NCBI RefSeq assembly: GCF_943913055.1
Contig: NZ_CALTWS010000006.1
Span: 1-26,596 of the forward strand
DNA from: an uncultured Brevundimonas sp.
GTDB taxonomy: Bacteria > Pseudomonadota > Alphaproteobacteria > Caulobacterales > Caulobacteraceae
Length of the DNA: 26,596 nucleotides
Direction: 5' to 3'
Shown here: positions 23,552-26,596 of the stretch, one piece after another
How positions within the stretch are numbered: position 1 is the first letter of the stretch
Layout of the letters: every line of letters starts with the position of its first letter
Notes under the pieces: generated by a model
Told to the model about the DNA's origin: nothing
Seen by the model: the letters and a program-made list of their open reading frames with translations, nothing else
Databases searched by the model: none
Translations under genes and position numbers: made by a program

Positions 23552-26500
23552 CTATTCCGCCGGCGCGTCCTTGTGCGTCTCGCCATGCTGATGGTGGAAC
23601 ATGCGGCCCAGCCGCCCACCCACACGCGTCTTGGCACCATCGATCAGGCTGAAGGCCGCAGGCACGAAGATCAGCGACAGGGCGGTGGAGGTGATCAACC
23701 CGCCAATGACCGCGATGGCCATGGGAGAGCGGAACTCCGTCCCCTCGCCGATAGCCAGGGCGATGGGCAGCATGCCCAGACCCATGGCCAGGGTCGTCAT
23801 GATGATCGGCTGGGCCCGCTTGTGCGCGGCGTCCACGATGGCGTCATAGCGGCTCAGGCCCCGCTCCATGGCGATGATCGCATAATCGACCAGCAGGATG
23901 GAGTTCTTGGCCGCGATCCCCGTCAGCATGATGATCCCGATCAAGGCGGGCATCGACAGCGCCTTGCCGGTCACCAGGAGCAGGAAGAAGGCCCCGCCGA
24001 ACGACACCGGCAGTGCGGTCAGGATGGTGATCGGGTGGAAGAAGCTCTTGAACAGCAGAACCAGCACCAGATACATCAAGAGGATACCGGTCACGATGGC
24101 GAAGATGAAGCCTGACGCGGTCTCCTGAAGGTTTTCCAGCTCGCCCGACACCGCCTGGCTGACGCCATTGGGCAGGGCCTTCATGGCGGGAAGGGCGTTC
24201 ACCCGTTCAGAGGCCTGGCCCAGGGTGATGCCGTTCAGCTCTGCCGTCAGGGTCGCCACGCGCAGGCGATCAAGACGGGTCAACTGGTTGGGCCCCGCGC
24301 CGAAGCTGATATCCGCCACGGATGACAGCGGCACCGCCGCGCCGGACGCGGTCGGCACCTGCAGGTTCTCGATGATGCCAAGGTCGGCACGCGAATCTTC
24401 TGTCAGCATGACCCGAATGGGCACCTGACGATCGCCCAGATTGAACTTGGGCAGCAGCTGGTCTGCATCGCCCAGGGTCGCGACGCGCGCGACCGAGCTG
24501 ATGTCCGAGGCCGTCACGCCCTGCTGGGCGATGTCGGGCTTTGGCGTGATCAGGATTTCCGGACGCACCAGGGCGGCCGAAGACACCACATTGGACAGGC
24601 CGGGAATGTCGCGCATCTGCCGCTCGACCGCCGCCGCCGCGTCTTCCAGCACGGCCCCGTCGTCACCGACCAGCGAGATGGACACTTGGCCACCCCCGCC
24701 ACCCTCGACGCCGAACTGCACGCGAGCCCCGGGGATCTGGCGCAGGATCGGCCCCATCTCCTGTTCGAAGGCCTGCTGGCGGATGTCGCGCTCGTTCTTC
24801 TTGACCAGATTGACAGTCATGCTGGCACGACGAACCTCGCCCGCGCTGGAGCCGCCGCCGGGGCCGAAGCTGGTGGTCGCCGAGCCGATGGAGGCATAGA
24901 CCGACTTGACCTCGGGCCGCGCCGTCAGGGCCGCGGTCGCGCGCTGAACCACCGCATCGGTCTCGGCCAGGGTCGCGCCCGGCGGCAACTGCACGCTGAC
25001 GCTGGAGCGTGACACGTCCTCGACTGGAATGAATTCGAAGGGCAGGCGCGAGGCCAGAACCAGGGACAAGACAAAGAACAGCGTCCCCAGACCCATCACC
25101 CACAGACGATGGTCGAAGACACGCCACAGGATGTGCCGACGGAAGAAGCCGCCCCGACGCTGGGCGCGGTCCGCCTTCAGCTGGGGCGAGCCGGAGTGGC
25201 CCAACCCCCATCGAAGCAGCCGGAGATAGGCGGTCATCCAGGCTGGATCAGAGTGTTCCTTGCCCTGGTTCGCCTTCAGCATATAGGCGCTCATCAGGGG
25301 CGTCAGGGTCCGCGCGACGACCAGCGAGAAGAAGACGCTGACGCAGGTCGCGATGGCAAAGCTCTTGAAGAACTGACCCACGACCCCTGGCATGAAGCCG
25401 GTGGGCGCAAAAACGGCAATCAGGGTCGCTGTGGTCGCGATGACGGCCAGACCGATTTCGTCCGCCGCCTCGATGGCCGCCGGATAGGGAGCCTTGCCAT
25501 CCCGGATGTGTCTGACGATGTTCTCGATCTCGACGATCGCGTCGTCCACCAGAATGCCGATGGTCAGAGACAGAGCCAGCAGGGTGACGACGTTGAGCGA
25601 CTGACCTGTCAGATCCATGATCAGGAAGGTCGGGATCAGCGACAGCGGCATGGCCACGGCGGCGATGAAGGTCGCGCGCCAGTCTCTGAGGAAGATGAAC
25701 ACGACCAGAACCGCCAGGCCGGCACCCAGCACCAGGGCCTCCACCGAGGCATGGAAGTTGTTGATCACATCCTGGGTGGTGTTGGTGACCTGGGCGATGG
25801 TGACGTCGGGCAGTTCGTCGTCCAGCTTTTCGATCTCGGCCTTGGTGGCCTCATAGACGTCCAGTTCGGACGAGCCCTTGGAGCGGCTGACGGAAAAGCC
25901 GACGACCTCTTCGCCATTGAAGCGGGCGCGGCCGCGCGCTTCTGACCATTCATCGCTGATCTCGCCCAGGTCGCCCAGCCGCACGGACCGACCCGCGACC
26001 GGGATCAGGGTTTCGCGCAGGGCCTCGACCGACGGGGCGGAGCCCAGGGTGCGGATCGCCTGTTCGGTGCCGCCGACCTCGCCGCGCCCGCCGGGCAGGT
26101 TGATGTTGCTGGCGCGCAGCTGGTTCGAGACGGCGGCGGCGCTGACGCCCTGGGCCGCCAATTTTTCAGGGTCCAGCTTGATGCGGATTTCGCGCGCGAC
26201 ACCGCCATCGCGGCTGACCTGGCTGACGCCCTCGATCGACAGCATGCGCTTGGCGACGGTGTTGTCGACGAACCAGCTCAGCTCTTCGGGGTTCATGCCC
26301 GGCGCGCGCACCACATAGGTGGCGATGGGCAACTGGGTGAACTCGATACGCTGGACGATCGGTTCCTGAACGTCGGCGGGCAGGTTCTGGCGGATGCCGG
26401 AAATGGCGTTGCGGACGTCGTTGGTCGCCTTCTCCAGGTCGACGCCCAGATTGAAGGTGATGGTCGTGGTCGATACGGAATCGCTGATGGTGGAGTTGAT

Positions 26501-26596
26501 ATCGTCGACTTCACCCAGGCCGGCGACGGCATCCTCCACCAGGCGGGTGACCTGGGTCTCCAGCTCTGTCGGGGCGGCACCGGATTGGGCCACCGT
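23552..26596 (-). CDS. RND multidrug efflux transporter permease (HAE1/AcrB-like), N-terminus cut by window edge
   Basis: The 1014 visible residues lack about the first 50 of the protein; the frame is still open at base 26596, where the pattern TVAQSGAAPTELE joins the first periplasmic domain. The protein is an inner-membrane proton-driven pump that works with a membrane-fusion protein and outer-membrane channel. The porter domain, the funnel and two sets of transmembrane helices are visible. GILVDDAIVEIENI places the proton-relay Asp pair at visible residues 350-351 (AcrB 407/408), and GIAAKNSILLVDYA carries the matching Lys. A basic, Gln-rich cytoplasmic loop (LKADRAQRRGGFFRRH) precedes the second helix set. 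The tail is His/Glu-rich. The partner genes are probably past the right edge. Substrates cannot be inferred. Confidence 0.95.
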   Translation of the reverse strand, partial: TVAQSGAAPTELETQVTRLVEDAVAGLGEVDDINSTISDSVSTTTITFNLGVDLEKATNDVRNAISGIRQNLPADVQEPIVQRIEFTQLPIATYVVRAPGMNPEELSWFVDNTVAKRMLSIEGVSQVSRDGGVAREIRIKLDPEKLAAQGVSAAAVSNQLRASNINLPGGRGEVGGTEQAIRTLGSAPSVEALRETLIPVAGRSVRLGDLGEISDEWSEARGRARFNGEEVVGFSVSRSKGSSELDVYEATKAEIEKLDDELPDVTIAQVTNTTQDVINNFHASVEALVLGAGLAVLVVFIFLRDWRATFIAAVAMPLSLIPTFLIMDLTGQSLNVVTLLALSLTIGILVDDAIVEIENIVRHIRDGKAPYPAAIEAADEIGLAVIATTATLIAVFAPTGFMPGVVGQFFKSFAIATCVSVFFSLVVARTLTPLMSAYMLKANQGKEHSDPAWMTAYLRLLRWGLGHSGSPQLKADRAQRRGGFFRRHILWRVFDHRLWVMGLGTLFFVLSLVLASRLPFEFIPVEDVSRSSVSVQLPPGATLAETDAVVQRATAALTARPEVKSVYASIGSATTSFGPGGGSSAGEVRRASMTVNLVKKNERDIRQQAFEQEMGPILRQIPGARVQFGVEGGGGGQVSISLVGDDGAVLEDAAAAVERQMRDIPGLSNVVSSAALVRPEILITPKPDIAQQGVTASDISSVARVATLGDADQLLPKFNLGDRQVPIRVMLTEDSRADLGIIENLQVPTASGAAVPLSSVADISFGAGPNQLTRLDRLRVATLTAELNGITLGQASERVNALPAMKALPNGVSQAVSGELENLQETASGFIFAIVTGILLMYLVLVLLFKSFFHPITILTALPVSFGGAFFLLLVTGKALSMPALIGIIMLTGIAAKNSILLVDYAIIAMERGLSRYDAIVDAAHKRAQPIIMTTLAMGLGMLPIALAIGEGTEFRSPMAIAVIGGLITSTALSLIFVPAAFSLIDGAKTRVGGRLGRMFHHQHGETHKDAPAE

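Overview
The window looks like chromosomal DNA of a Caulobacterales alphaproteobacterium, most likely Brevundimonas or a close relative. The reasons are the very high GC content, a secreted DUF4908-type protein that I know mainly from Caulobacterales, a large TonB-dependent receptor, acetoacetyl-CoA reductase, and promoter-like elements resembling the Caulobacter housekeeping consensus. The species is inferred. I see no rRNA, tRNA, CRISPR array, phage gene or insertion sequence.

Layout. Positions 1-4135 hold a tight leftward gene string: a SAM methyltransferase, a SixA-like histidine phosphatase, a DUF952 protein, pyrD, and a membrane sensor kinase cut by the left edge. Two of the junctions are 4-base ATGA overlaps. 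The hydroxyacylglutathione hydrolase gene gloB runs the other way from 4180 and converges on the DUF4908 gene. Further leftward genes follow: phaB, a zinc alcohol dehydrogenase with its own terminator, a DUF72 protein, a soluble hybrid sensor kinase, gshA, rsmE, a DUF433/DUF5615 toxin-antitoxin-like pair, and an acyl-CoA catabolism block (two acyl-CoA dehydrogenases split by a REP-like inverted pair, led by a MerR-family regulator). Diverging from the regulator is a 55-residue DUF2256 zinc-ribbon gene. It is followed by a DoxX-like membrane protein gene and selO, both leftward. The rightward genes nhaA and a TonB-dependent receptor come next, the receptor ending in a strong terminator. The right edge cuts an RND efflux pump gene on the minus strand.

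How the genes work together. The window is mostly core metabolism (pyrimidine, glutathione, methylglyoxal, acyl-CoA and PHB-type chemistry) and envelope transport. The clearest functional unit is the MerR regulator with its acyl-CoA dehydrogenases; a dyad sits between the candidate promoter elements of the regulator. gloB and gshA both belong to glutathione biology but are not adjacent.

I do not see an obvious new defence or mobile system. The best second-look items are the toxin-antitoxin-like pair set four bases upstream of rsmE, the DUF952 protein fused by overlap into the pyrD operon, several start codons that look leaderless (two share a 12-base upstream block), and repeated GATGAC/GTCATC half-sites over the DoxX promoter. 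All functional calls come from motif recognition without database searches.
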